Shown here piece by piece: positions 33,819 to 41,620 of a stretch of DNA of 64,000 nt. A program made the position numbers and the translations under genes. Within the stretch, counting starts at the first letter, position 1. The number at the start of each line of letters is the position of its first letter. Source of the DNA: Cohnella terricola (GTDB taxonomy: Bacteria; Bacillota; Bacilli; Paenibacillales; Paenibacillaceae). Under the pieces are notes generated by a model. It ran no database searches, was not told where the DNA came from, and saw nothing but the letters and a program-made list of their open reading frames with translations. Where the stretch lies: the NCBI RefSeq assembly GCF_007786475.1, contig NZ_VNJJ01000002.1:124001-188000 (forward strand). The letters are read 5' to 3'.

Positions 33819-34104
33819 AGTTAGGTTTCGTAGGACTACAGGTGCTCGCGGCACGGTTTCGTGCAATTTAGTTAGGTTTCGTCGGACTACAGGTGCTCAT
33901 GGCACGGTTTCGTGCAATTTAGTTAGGTTTCGTCGGACTACAGGTACCCGTGACACGGTTTCGTGCGATTTAGTTAGGTTTCGTCGGACTACAGGCGCTC
34001 ATGGCACGGTTTCGTGCGATTTAGTTAGGTTTCGTCGGACTACAGGTACCCGTGACACGGTTTCGTGCGATTTAGTTAGGTTTCGTCGGACTACAGGTAC
34101 CCGT
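33819..34104. repeat. 51-bp tandem repeat array, five units plus a partial sixth
   Basis: Units begin at 33819, 33870, 33921, 33972 and 34023, each exactly 51 bases; a partial sixth runs 34074-34104, ending seven bases before the MFS stop codon. Each unit starts AGTTAGGTTTCGTCGGACTA and contains a small hairpin GCACG-GTTT-CGTGC (ACACG in some units). Variation is limited to a few positions, with alternating GTGCTCATGG and GTACCCGTGA forms. Nothing in it looks protein-coding. Confidence 0.95.
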
Positions 34105-34110
34105 TTCCGC

Positions 34111-35265
34111 TCATGAGCTTGCGTGAGCTTCAGCCTTGCGTCCGGTAATCAGCAGTTGCACGCCGATCATCGTCACGATAATCGCAAGCATCACAAGAAG
34201 CGCCGCGCTAAAGCTTCCGGTACCGTCGTATATCGCCCCGACCAGCAATGGCCCGAGCGCGCCGATGATATAACCGCCGCACTGGGACATGGCTGACCAA
34301 GCCCCGGCTTCCTCCGATGTGTTCGTCTCGACGATCGGCAGCATAAGCGCGAGCGGGAACAAACCTCCTGCCCCGATACCTAGACAGATGACGGCCGCCA
34401 GCATCGGCAGATGAAACAGGATCAACAATACTCCGATAAGCTCGGATATGCTGCAGAAGATCAGAAAAAATCTCCGTTTGCCCGTTCTGGCTACAAGAGT
34501 CGGAATCGTTAACGATACAGGGATCTGAATCAAAGTAAATACGGTAAGAAGTACAGCCGCGCTTGCAGCGCTATGGCCGAAGCTATGCGCAATCGGAGAA
34601 ATCCACGCCGTAAGGGAATAGAACATGCTCGACATTAATCCGAAAAATAACGTTAACAGCAACGCTCTTTTATTTCGAATTGGAAGCCTGGAACGTCCAG
34701 GACTTTGTTGGCCGGCTCTGTTGCGAAGAAATGCCGACCAAACGAACAGCGCAACGATGCCAAGAATCGCCCAGCATGACAAGGTCAACCCAAAGCTGTG
34801 ATGGCTTCGATTATAGATCGGAATGGACAGCGCGGAAGCCAGTGCTGCCCCTAAGGTCATAGAAGCGGAATATATGCTGACGATCCCCGGCTTCGTCGGG
34901 AAATACTTCTTAATAAATCCGGACAGCAGTGGGCCTGCCAAGCTGATTCCGATTCCCCCTACTAGCGCCGTAACCACCAAAATCGTGACCGAGCTGACGA
35001 TGCCCCGGAAAGCGGTCGCCCCTGTAATGATTAATAATGCAATAAATATCGTACGCTCCAATCCGAATCGATCGCGTAATGCCGTTGCCAGCGGAGCGAA
35101 AATGCCCATGCACAATACGGGTAACGTCGTTAACAGACTTGCCGTCAGCCCGCTCATTCCCAGATCGCTTTGCATAGTGCCGAGCAATGGCGCGACGGAC
35201 GTAATGATTGGTCTAAGATTCAACGATGCCATAAATATGGCAAGCAATAAAAATAAGTTTCTCAC
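34111..35265 (-). CDS. MFS transporter, CynX/NimT-like
   Basis: About 384 residues with twelve helices. LFLLLAIFMASLNLRPIITS and the loop LATALRDRFGLERTIFIALL fit the CynX/NimT (cyanate/2-nitroimidazole) transporter group, where NLRP at the end of helix 1 is conserved. I chose the GTG start at 35265 because GGGAGG lies eight bases upstream; the longer frame reaches 35319. It is divergent from a LysR regulator, a common arrangement for this transporter type. Confidence 0.88.
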   Translation of the reverse strand: MRNLFLLLAIFMASLNLRPIITSVAPLLGTMQSDLGMSGLTASLLTTLPVLCMGIFAPLATALRDRFGLERTIFIALLIITGATAFRGIVSSVTILVVTALVGGIGISLAGPLLSGFIKKYFPTKPGIVSIYSASMTLGAALASALSIPIYNRSHHSFGLTLSCWAILGIVALFVWSAFLRNRAGQQSPGRSRLPIRNKRALLLTLFFGLMSSMFYSLTAWISPIAHSFGHSAASAAVLLTVFTLIQIPVSLTIPTLVARTGKRRFFLIFCSISELIGVLLILFHLPMLAAVICLGIGAGGLFPLALMLPIVETNTSEEAGAWSAMSQCGGYIIGALGPLLVGAIYDGTGSFSAALLVMLAIIVTMIGVQLLITGRKAEAHASS

Positions 35266-35382
35266 GTGTTTTTCCTCCCTCGTTCTTCGCTGATTCAAGT
35301 ATATGAACTTGCGACTCATTGTTCAATCCAATAATTCATATTATTATAATAGTAAAATACTATGGGTAAGCAGGTGACAATG

Positions 35383-36294
35383 ATGGACACTCGAAATATA
35401 CAGTACTTTATGGCCGTATTCGAGCATCTTCACTTTACGAGGGCGGCCGAAGCGTTAGGAATCTCACAACCGACATTAAGCCAGCAAATTCGCTTCCTGG
35501 AAGCGGAGCTAGGAATGCCCTTGTTCGATCGTATCGGCAAGAAAGTCGTCGCCACTGAAGCCGGCCAGCTCCTGCGGCTATATGGAGCGAAGATGCTGCA
35601 AGCGGAATCGGATGCCAAGAGCGCCATTAAAGACCTGTTGCATGGAGAACGAGGAACAGTTCGTCTTGCCGTATTGCCCTCCGACCTGGATTTTCAGCTC
35701 GTTCCGCTGTTCGTTCAATTCAAATCCAAATTTCCCGACATCCGGCTGCAGGTGATCTCCACCATATTTGTACATGAAGAAGTGCTTAACCATAAAGTCG
35801 ATATCGGAATTAGTCTGCAAGGACTCCCGGACAAAAGATTAGTCCAAATTCCGCTGGGGCGCGAATTTTACCAGCTATTCGTTCACTCGGCAAGCGAGCT
35901 AGCCGACAGGAAGGAAATCGCGCTGCAAGAGCTGAAGGATCACCCCTTGGTGATGTATCCGAAAGGTTTTCTGGGCCGCGATCTGGTCGATGCGGTATGC
36001 CGAAAAGAGGGGTTTGAATTAGACACCGTCATGGAGACCGGTTCGGCCACGTCGTTGCTGCAGTTAGTTTCGGCCGGAGTTGGGGCAGCTATACAGCCTG
36101 AGGGCTTGCTCAGACGAATGCCGGAACGGACGGATATCAAGATGATCCCAATCGCCGAACCTGCACCTGTCCGTCATCTGGAGCTCATATATAGCGCGGA
36201 TCGATTTATTAGCGGCGCACATCGGCAACTCACGAACGGGCTGATCGATTTCTTTAACGGTCCAGAAAAAAGAGGCTCCGAAGAGCCCCTTTAA
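35383..36294 (+). CDS. LysR family transcriptional regulator
   Basis: About 303 residues. N-terminal winged HTH: QYFMAVFEHLHFTRAAEALG then ISQPTLSQQIRFLEAELGMP and LFDRIGKKVVATEAG. The C-terminal part is the periplasmic-binding-like effector domain (VRLAVLPSDLDFQLVPLFVQ). CynR-like length and layout. AGGTGA lies five bases before the ATG at 35383. Divergent from the CynX-like MFS gene. Its last 27 bases also encode the hairpin that ends the convergent ABC-F gene. Confidence 0.92.
   Translation: MDTRNIQYFMAVFEHLHFTRAAEALGISQPTLSQQIRFLEAELGMPLFDRIGKKVVATEAGQLLRLYGAKMLQAESDAKSAIKDLLHGERGTVRLAVLPSDLDFQLVPLFVQFKSKFPDIRLQVISTIFVHEEVLNHKVDIGISLQGLPDKRLVQIPLGREFYQLFVHSASELADRKEIALQELKDHPLVMYPKGFLGRDLVDAVCRKEGFELDTVMETGSATSLLQLVSAGVGAAIQPEGLLRRMPERTDIKMIPIAEPAPVRHLELIYSADRFISGAHRQLTNGLIDFFNGPEKRGSEEPL
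36266..36293 (-). terminator. Terminator of the ABC-F gene, inside the lysR 3' end
   Basis: On the minus strand GGCTC-TTCG-GAGCC, a UUCG tetraloop hairpin, is followed by TCTTTTTT. It is 12 bases after the ABC-F stop and entirely within the coding end of the convergent LysR gene. Confidence 0.8.
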
Positions 36295-36305
36295 CCGCCT
36301 GGATG

Positions 36306-37790
36306 TTATCCTTCCAGTTCCACGACCTTGGTTGCGATATTGTTGCAAAACTCGCTGTCATGCTCCACGAACAGGATCGTCGGAGAATGTTCCAGCAGCA
36401 GTTCTTCGATCTGCATGCGGGATATGACATCGACAAAGTTCAGCGGTTCATCCCATACATGCAAGTGAACACGCTCACAGAGGCTTTTCGCGATCAGCAC
36501 CTTCTTCTTCTGACCGCCGCTGAAGGACGCGATGTCCTTCTCGAATTGCAAACGCGAGAAATCGAGTTTCCTCAAGATTGATTTGAACAGGCTTTCGTCG
36601 ATCCCGTTGCTTCTGGCGAAGTCCGACAAGTCCCCCCGCAAGTGCGAGGTATCTTGCGAGACGTAGGAAATTTTCAATTGGCTTCCTACCCGAAGCGTAC
36701 CTGAATAGGGAATATTCTCGCCGCAAATCAGTTTGAGCAGACTGGATTTTCCCGACCCGTTCGGACCGTAGATCGCAATGCGGTCTCCTTGCTCGATCGC
36801 AAAGTCGACGTCGCGGCACACCTCTTTGTCGCCATATTGAATCGCAACGCGGTCAAGCTCGACGAGCTGATGTTTGTGATACGCCAGTTGGGAGATTTTC
36901 AGGCTTTCCGAGCTTTCGACGTTTTGGAGCAACCGGGACTTGTCCTCGATCGCGGATTGTTGTCTGTGCTCGAGTGATTTGGACCTCTTCATCATTTTGG
37001 CGGCCTTGTGGCTGACAAACCCTCGATCAACCCTCAAGCCGGAGTTGCGGGTACCGTTTTTCGTTTTTTCCACTTCGTGCGACCAATCGTTCGTACGCTT
37101 GGCCGCCTCCGACAGCCGCTTGACGTCCTTCCTTAGCTTGTCGTTCTCGGCCATCTCGAAGTTGTCCTGTCGTTGTTTGTTTTCCCACCAGCTAGAAAAG
37201 TTCCCTTTCCGGATTTCGATATCCGTCTTGTTGATCGACAGAATGTGGTCCACGCAGTTATCGAGAAAAGCCCTGTCGTGCGAAACCACGACATAACCTG
37301 CCTTGCCTTTCAAATAATCGCTGACCAGCTTCCGGGCATGTATGTCCAGATGGTTCGTCGGCTCGTCAATGAGCAGAAAGCTGTTTTCCTTCAAAAATAG
37401 AGCCGCAAGCAGCACCTTCGTCTGTTCCCCGTTGGATAACGATTCGAACGGCCGGTATAACACGTCCTCCGACACCCTCAGCAGAGAAAATTCCCGTAGA
37501 AGCTGCCAATGCTCATAATCCGGATAAATATCGGCGACGACGTCGATCGTATGGTTTTCTTTATGCTCGACTCGAAATGGGAAATACTCGAACTCGACGT
37601 TAGCAGTGATCGTTCCGCTGTATTCGAGCTTGCCGAGCAGCAGGTTGAGAAACGTGGTTTTGCCCCGGCCGTTCCTCCCCGTAAAACCCAATTTCCAGTC
37701 GGTATCGATCTGAAAATTTACGTTCTCGAAGATGTTATCGTAACTGCCGTCATAGGCGAACGTCAGGTTCGTTACTTTAATCATTGACAT
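36306..37790 (-). CDS. ABC-F family ATPase, Lsa-like ribosomal protection protein
   Basis: A soluble protein of about 494 residues with two ABC domains and no membrane helices. First domain: Walker A GRNGRGKT, signature LSNGEQTKVLLAAL, Walker B FLLIDEPTNHLD. Second: GPNGSGKSS, FSGGQKKKVLIAKSL and HVWDEPLNFVDV; the DEPLNFVD form is characteristic of the Lsa/Vga antibiotic-resistance group. These bind the ribosomal E site and dislodge lincosamides, streptogramin A and pleuromutilins. Start ATG 37790, with AAGGAGG eight bases upstream. It is preceded by a promoter, a leader frame and an attenuator, as seen for inducible members. Confidence 0.9.
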   Translation of the reverse strand: MSMIKVTNLTFAYDGSYDNIFENVNFQIDTDWKLGFTGRNGRGKTTFLNLLLGKLEYSGTITANVEFEYFPFRVEHKENHTIDVVADIYPDYEHWQLLREFSLLRVSEDVLYRPFESLSNGEQTKVLLAALFLKENSFLLIDEPTNHLDIHARKLVSDYLKGKAGYVVVSHDRAFLDNCVDHILSINKTDIEIRKGNFSSWWENKQRQDNFEMAENDKLRKDVKRLSEAAKRTNDWSHEVEKTKNGTRNSGLRVDRGFVSHKAAKMMKRSKSLEHRQQSAIEDKSRLLQNVESSESLKISQLAYHKHQLVELDRVAIQYGDKEVCRDVDFAIEQGDRIAIYGPNGSGKSSLLKLICGENIPYSGTLRVGSQLKISYVSQDTSHLRGDLSDFARSNGIDESLFKSILRKLDFSRLQFEKDIASFSGGQKKKVLIAKSLCERVHLHVWDEPLNFVDVISRMQIEELLLEHSPTILFVEHDSEFCNNIATKVVELEG

Positions 37791-37814
37791 AGGGGGTACC
37801 TCCTTCGTGAAAAT

Positions 37815-37852
37815 AAAAAAGAGCCGCAAGAAAGTTACCTTTCTTACAGCTC
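37815..37852 (-). terminator. Leader attenuator of the ABC-F gene
   Basis: On the minus strand GAGCTGTAAGAAAG pairs with CTTTCTTGCGGCTC around loop GTAA, followed by six T, only about 25 bases before the start codon. Thirteen of its bases (37826-37838) are perfectly complementary to an upstream leader segment (37921-37933), GCAAGAAAGTTAC in the transcript, so a competing anti-terminator can form. Confidence 0.8.
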
Positions 37853-37874
37853 AAAGAAATACGTCTAAACCACC

Positions 37875-37991
37875 CTACGCAGGGCCGAATAGGATATATT
37901 TATTGAGTGAAAAGAATAAAGTAACTTTCTTGCCCACAGGAAATAAAACGTGTTCCGCTTTATTCTTGAAGTCGAAGGCAAGAAAAATCAC
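37875..37991 (-). CDS. Possible leader peptide of the ABC-F gene
   Basis: An open frame of 38 codons starting GTG at 37991, beginning MIFLAFDFKNKAEHV and ending FGPA. It spans the anti-terminator segment. AGGAG is 14 bases upstream of the GTG, farther than ideal, so the start is doubtful. The position between promoter and attenuator fits a drug-sensing leader. Confidence 0.35.
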   Translation of the reverse strand: MIFLAFDFKNKAEHVLFPVGKKVTLFFSLNKYILFGPA

Positions 37992-38029
37992 ATTATTCTC
38001 TTCATCTCCTGTCGTTAAATGTTAGCAAA

Positions 38030-38058
38030 ATATTAACACATCGGGTTATTCGTTGCAA
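38030..38058 (-). promoter_or_regulatory. Promoter of the ABC-F leader
   Basis: On the minus strand, -35 TTGCAA (38053-38058) and -10 TAATAT (38030-38035) are 17 bases apart. It sits immediately after the gerC stop and about 240 bases upstream of the ABC-F start codon. Confidence 0.7.
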
Positions 38059-38066
38059 CTTCCGGA

Positions 38067-39134
38067 TTAGGATCCAACGTCTGGGTCTTTCAGGTAAATT
38101 TCATTCAATATGTTCACATGAACGTTGATCTTCTGCTCTAGCATGGGAAACCACTTCGATTTCCATTCGTTGATGCTCCTTTCCGAAAGACGCGGGCGGA
38201 AAATCATACCGATCCCCAGCACATCCGAATGATAGTCGCGTATTTTTTTTACGGTCTGGTTAAACTGCCGACTCAATTGTTCTCGCATCTCTTTCTCGAT
38301 CTGCGCATGCTTTTTATCTCTGGGGCTTTCCATGATCACGACACCGAGGGTAATATCGGTCACAAGGGATGGCCCGTTATCGGACCAATGCCGATGATGT
38401 TTGATTTTTGCTTTCTCTATCATGACGCTCGTGTTCTGCGCGACCTCGATCGTCCCCCTGGAGTATTTCCCCTTGAATAAATTGTACAATAGCGTTTCGT
38501 CCTTGCTCAGCGTTCCGACCATGCGGTCCTCCCGCATGACGGCCGTGCCTTTAAAGGTAAACAAGGTGCGATCGCCGTTACTGAGCATAGGGATCGCCAT
38601 ATCTTCGGAGTAGGAATTCAGACCGCGATAAGCTTCCCATATTCTTAAAATCGATTGATTGGGCGTCCATCCCGCTTCTTCGCTGAAAAAATCATACGAC
38701 GAAACTTCCGGCGTCGGAGATATTTCATGGTAAAGCGTCTTCTCGAAGTCTCCGTCCACTACCGCCACCATCCCTTTAATGGAAATATCATTGGCGCGGA
38801 CGGCGAAATTAACGATATTGCTTATCCCTTGTCGGGCTAGTTCCTTATCAAGTATCAATAGCCTTAAATGCACTAAATTGATGTTCTTCTCGGAATCGGT
38901 CCGGATCAGATCAACCGCCTTGCTGATGGATTTGGCTTCCTTTTCCAAAAACTGAGTTTTTCCCGATGCATTGGGGATTTGCAGAATGACCCTGTATTTA
39001 TCCGTTCGGCCTTTTCCGATCCCCATAACAGCAGGAAGATATTGCTTGTTAATGTCCTTCGTGTCCCAGCATCCTACCAGTGGCAAAACCAAGATGAGCG
39101 CTGCAGCCAGAGCCTTTAACATGCGGACGCTCAA
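38067..39134 (-). CDS. gerC: Spore germination protein, Ger(x)C family lipoprotein
   Basis: About 355 residues. A signal peptide ends in the lipobox LVGC followed by WDTKDINKQ, the hallmark CWD start of Ger(x)C proteins. The C-terminal domain carries KKIRDYHSDVLGIGMIFRPR. GerC subunits are lipoproteins on the outer face of the spore inner membrane in a germinant receptor. The TTG start at 39134 overlaps the gerB stop by four bases (TTGA) and has AAGGTG upstream; the longer frame to 39209 lies inside gerB. Confidence 0.92.
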   Translation of the reverse strand: MSVRMLKALAAALILVLPLVGCWDTKDINKQYLPAVMGIGKGRTDKYRVILQIPNASGKTQFLEKEAKSISKAVDLIRTDSEKNINLVHLRLLILDKELARQGISNIVNFAVRANDISIKGMVAVVDGDFEKTLYHEISPTPEVSSYDFFSEEAGWTPNQSILRIWEAYRGLNSYSEDMAIPMLSNGDRTLFTFKGTAVMREDRMVGTLSKDETLLYNLFKGKYSRGTIEVAQNTSVMIEKAKIKHHRHWSDNGPSLVTDITLGVVIMESPRDKKHAQIEKEMREQLSRQFNQTVKKIRDYHSDVLGIGMIFRPRLSERSINEWKSKWFPMLEQKINVHVNILNEIYLKDPDVGS

Positions 39135-40201
39135 GCGCTCACCTTCTTTCGGCGCCGTTGTGCTGCAAGGAATACAAGGATCGGAAAGACGATCGTGGCG
39201 TACAAGCAAAAGTACGAATTCAGATATAGATAGGAATTAAGAACACCGATGTTCGGTATCAGCTGGCAAGAGAGATATAGGATTACGCAGGCAAACGACA
39301 GAATCCATCTGCTGTTGGCTTTAGGCATAAATAACCGATGCAGGAGCGACACGAACATCCAAAGCAGCACGGAAACCTTCAGTATCCCAAGCGCGCTGGA
39401 AGAAACGACGTAAAAGCTCGGGAGCCAATCAAATACGACCCATTCCATATCAATCGTATCCGATGCCAAAAGCAAGGGGTACTGCAAATGAATCGCGGTT
39501 TCCTGCCCGAATAAGAGAAGAGGGATATAAACGGAGAACAACGCGAACACGAATGAAAATCCCACCGCCCCGGCCGCTTTGCCGAATCCAATCCGGGTTT
39601 CGGAGGAAGTCATGCCGAGAAACAAGAATCCGGCGAAAATAACGGTTCCGACATAGAAATCCGGATGAAAGAGGAAGCTCATGCTGCCGCTCCATAGGGG
39701 GAACATGTAATGGAATTTAAAATTTTTGATGCTGATCAGTACGGAGAAGAGGACAAAAGGCATAAACAGAAAAAACCACCCGATGCTTGCGCGAATGATA
39801 ACGGCAAGCCCCTTCCAGGCTCCGTAGAGACAAAGGAAAACAAAAAGAACGGATGTCGCGGCGATCGGCGTCTGCTGAAGCAACACCGTTTTGATTTCAA
39901 TCGATTGATAATAGGCCAGCAGGATCAGATCGAGCATCAAAAAAACCAGCAACGGGATTACGGCAAGTCTCGTCCCCCACTTCCCCCAAGCGCCTATGCA
40001 TATTTCCACGACCGTTTTCCCGGGAAACAGCGACAACGCCTTCAAATACAACCATAGCAAGAGCAGTTCAACCGCAAAAAGGATGGTAACCGCTATCCAA
40101 TGACCTCCGGAGGAAGCTGCGATCATTCGCTCGGGTAATACGGCGAATACCGATGCCAATTGCAGAAGAAACAATAAGGTCACCGTCTGGATTTTATTCA
40201 T
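39131..40201 (-). CDS. gerB: Spore germination protein, GerB family (GerAB/ArcD/ProY)
   Basis: A 356-residue membrane protein with ten predicted helices of the amino acid/polyamine transporter-like GerAB family, from VTLLFLLQLASVFAVLPERM to the final SYFCLYATIVFPILVFLAAQ. GerB subunits bind the germinant. It overlaps the gerA gene by eight bases and gerC by four, so the three are translated as one unit. Confidence 0.92.
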   Translation of the reverse strand: MNKIQTVTLLFLLQLASVFAVLPERMIAASSGGHWIAVTILFAVELLLLWLYLKALSLFPGKTVVEICIGAWGKWGTRLAVIPLLVFLMLDLILLAYYQSIEIKTVLLQQTPIAATSVLFVFLCLYGAWKGLAVIIRASIGWFFLFMPFVLFSVLISIKNFKFHYMFPLWSGSMSFLFHPDFYVGTVIFAGFLFLGMTSSETRIGFGKAAGAVGFSFVFALFSVYIPLLLFGQETAIHLQYPLLLASDTIDMEWVVFDWLPSFYVVSSSALGILKVSVLLWMFVSLLHRLFMPKANSRWILSFACVILYLSCQLIPNIGVLNSYLYLNSYFCLYATIVFPILVFLAAQRRRKKVSA

Positions 40202-41537
40202 CGGAAGCCTGTCCTTTCAGACTTAAGCTTAAGTAAGGTACCGAGCAGGTCGTCAAGGAGGCAAAATAAAGCGTAATCCAAATCATCGCACCCTCTAACC
40301 CCAATATCCCGAAAAAAGAGCTGGCGATCATCACCACGTACTTGTATATCCGTATGCCGATCGCATTCATATAGCTCGTATGCGCAAAATTGGCTATAGC
40401 GGAAGCCACCAATATGATAATCAACAAATTGCTGACCAGTTTGGCCTGAACGATCGCCTGTCCCAGCAGGATGCCCCCGATCATCGTGATGGTGGGTCCG
40501 ATGTTTTTGGGAAGCCGGATCGTCGCCTCGATAATCATCTCCAGCAGCAACAGGACAAGCAGCATTTCGATGATGGAAGGATAAGGTACCCCCTCCCTGC
40601 TTTTGGCCACGGTTATGGCCAACTGTATTCGAAGCAGCTCCGGGTTTACGGAATTCAGTACGACATAAAGTCCCGGAAGCGTAACCGCCAATAACGTAGC
40701 TCCAACTCGGATAATGCGCAAAAAAACTTGAAATATCTGCGGAAAGTTCGCATCCATTGTCGTGGTCCATAAATCCGTCACGATCGCCGGAAAAGCGAAA
40801 GCGAACGATAATTGATCGACGAGGATAACCACTTTTCCGTTCATCAGATTTTGTACCGTCTCTGTGGGCAACTCGGACGAGATATAAGTCGGCGTAATCG
40901 CGAATTTGGGATGCCCCAGCATGCGGGTCAGATCCCGCGCCGTTGTTAGCTCCTTGTCGCTATTCTCATCCAGACTTTTTCGGATGGACTCGATCACTTT
41001 CGGCCGGGCCGTGCCTTCCAGATAAATGACGGCAAGTTTTTTGACCGAGCGGCCCCCTATAAACCGGGTTTCAATGACCAATTGATCCGAGATCATTTTT
41101 TTGCGCAGGAGCCCAATATTTCTATCTATGTCTTCCGTAAAAGCATCGAATGCAGACTGAATCGGATTTTCGCTGTTCGGAATTGCGATTGATCGCGAAA
41201 TATCGGGCTGCTCCGGTTCGATGACGGTGACCGAATCTTCTTTATTGAACAGAATAAGATTGCCTCGCAGCAATTCGTAGGACAGGCGAATGACAGAATC
41301 ATCTTCGTCTTCTAGCGCATGGAAATCTTGCCGAGTCCAATCGTTATCAGGTTGGACTGTATTTTGATTTATCGTGGACAATGTCGTCCGGAGATTAACT
41401 AAAGATTCCAGATAACAAGCTCTAAATTCCTCGTTCGCGATAACCACCGTTCTGCAAGTGAAATCGGAGCTTTTCCGAAACCGGTCATAGAGCCGCTTTT
41501 CCATCCCCTGAAGGCTTTGTTTTTCGGATCTCAGCAA
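40194..41537 (-). CDS. gerA: Spore germination protein, GerA family
   Basis: A 447-residue receptor A subunit: a soluble N-terminal half followed by four to six helices. Family segments include VETRFIGGRSVKKLAVIYLE-type (VIETRFIGGRSVKKLAVIYL), EGVPYPSIIEMLLVLLLLEM, RLPKNIGPTITMIGGILLGQ and TTCSVPYLSL near the end. It is at the short end of the family range, with a reduced N-terminus. The TTG start at 41537 has AGGTGG six bases upstream. First gene of the A-B-C operon; germinant unknown. Confidence 0.92.
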   Translation of the reverse strand: MLRSEKQSLQGMEKRLYDRFRKSSDFTCRTVVIANEEFRACYLESLVNLRTTLSTINQNTVQPDNDWTRQDFHALEDEDDSVIRLSYELLRGNLILFNKEDSVTVIEPEQPDISRSIAIPNSENPIQSAFDAFTEDIDRNIGLLRKKMISDQLVIETRFIGGRSVKKLAVIYLEGTARPKVIESIRKSLDENSDKELTTARDLTRMLGHPKFAITPTYISSELPTETVQNLMNGKVVILVDQLSFAFAFPAIVTDLWTTTMDANFPQIFQVFLRIIRVGATLLAVTLPGLYVVLNSVNPELLRIQLAITVAKSREGVPYPSIIEMLLVLLLLEMIIEATIRLPKNIGPTITMIGGILLGQAIVQAKLVSNLLIIILVASAIANFAHTSYMNAIGIRIYKYVVMIASSFFGILGLEGAMIWITLYFASLTTCSVPYLSLSLKGQASDE

Positions 41538-41620
41538 ATTTTACCACCTCTTCCGAAGTAGTATGCCGCTTTGAAAATCGCTTTATGCGGGATGACCTTG
41601 CGTGCCGATTAAACTGTTCC

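Noticed and set aside
33819..34104. CRISPR array
   Set aside because: Units are contiguous 51-bp tandem copies with no variable spacers, and no cas gene is in the window.
37807..38025. 72-codon plus-strand frame upstream of the ABC-F gene
   Set aside because: Antisense of the attenuator leader; Lys-rich and with no ribosome site.
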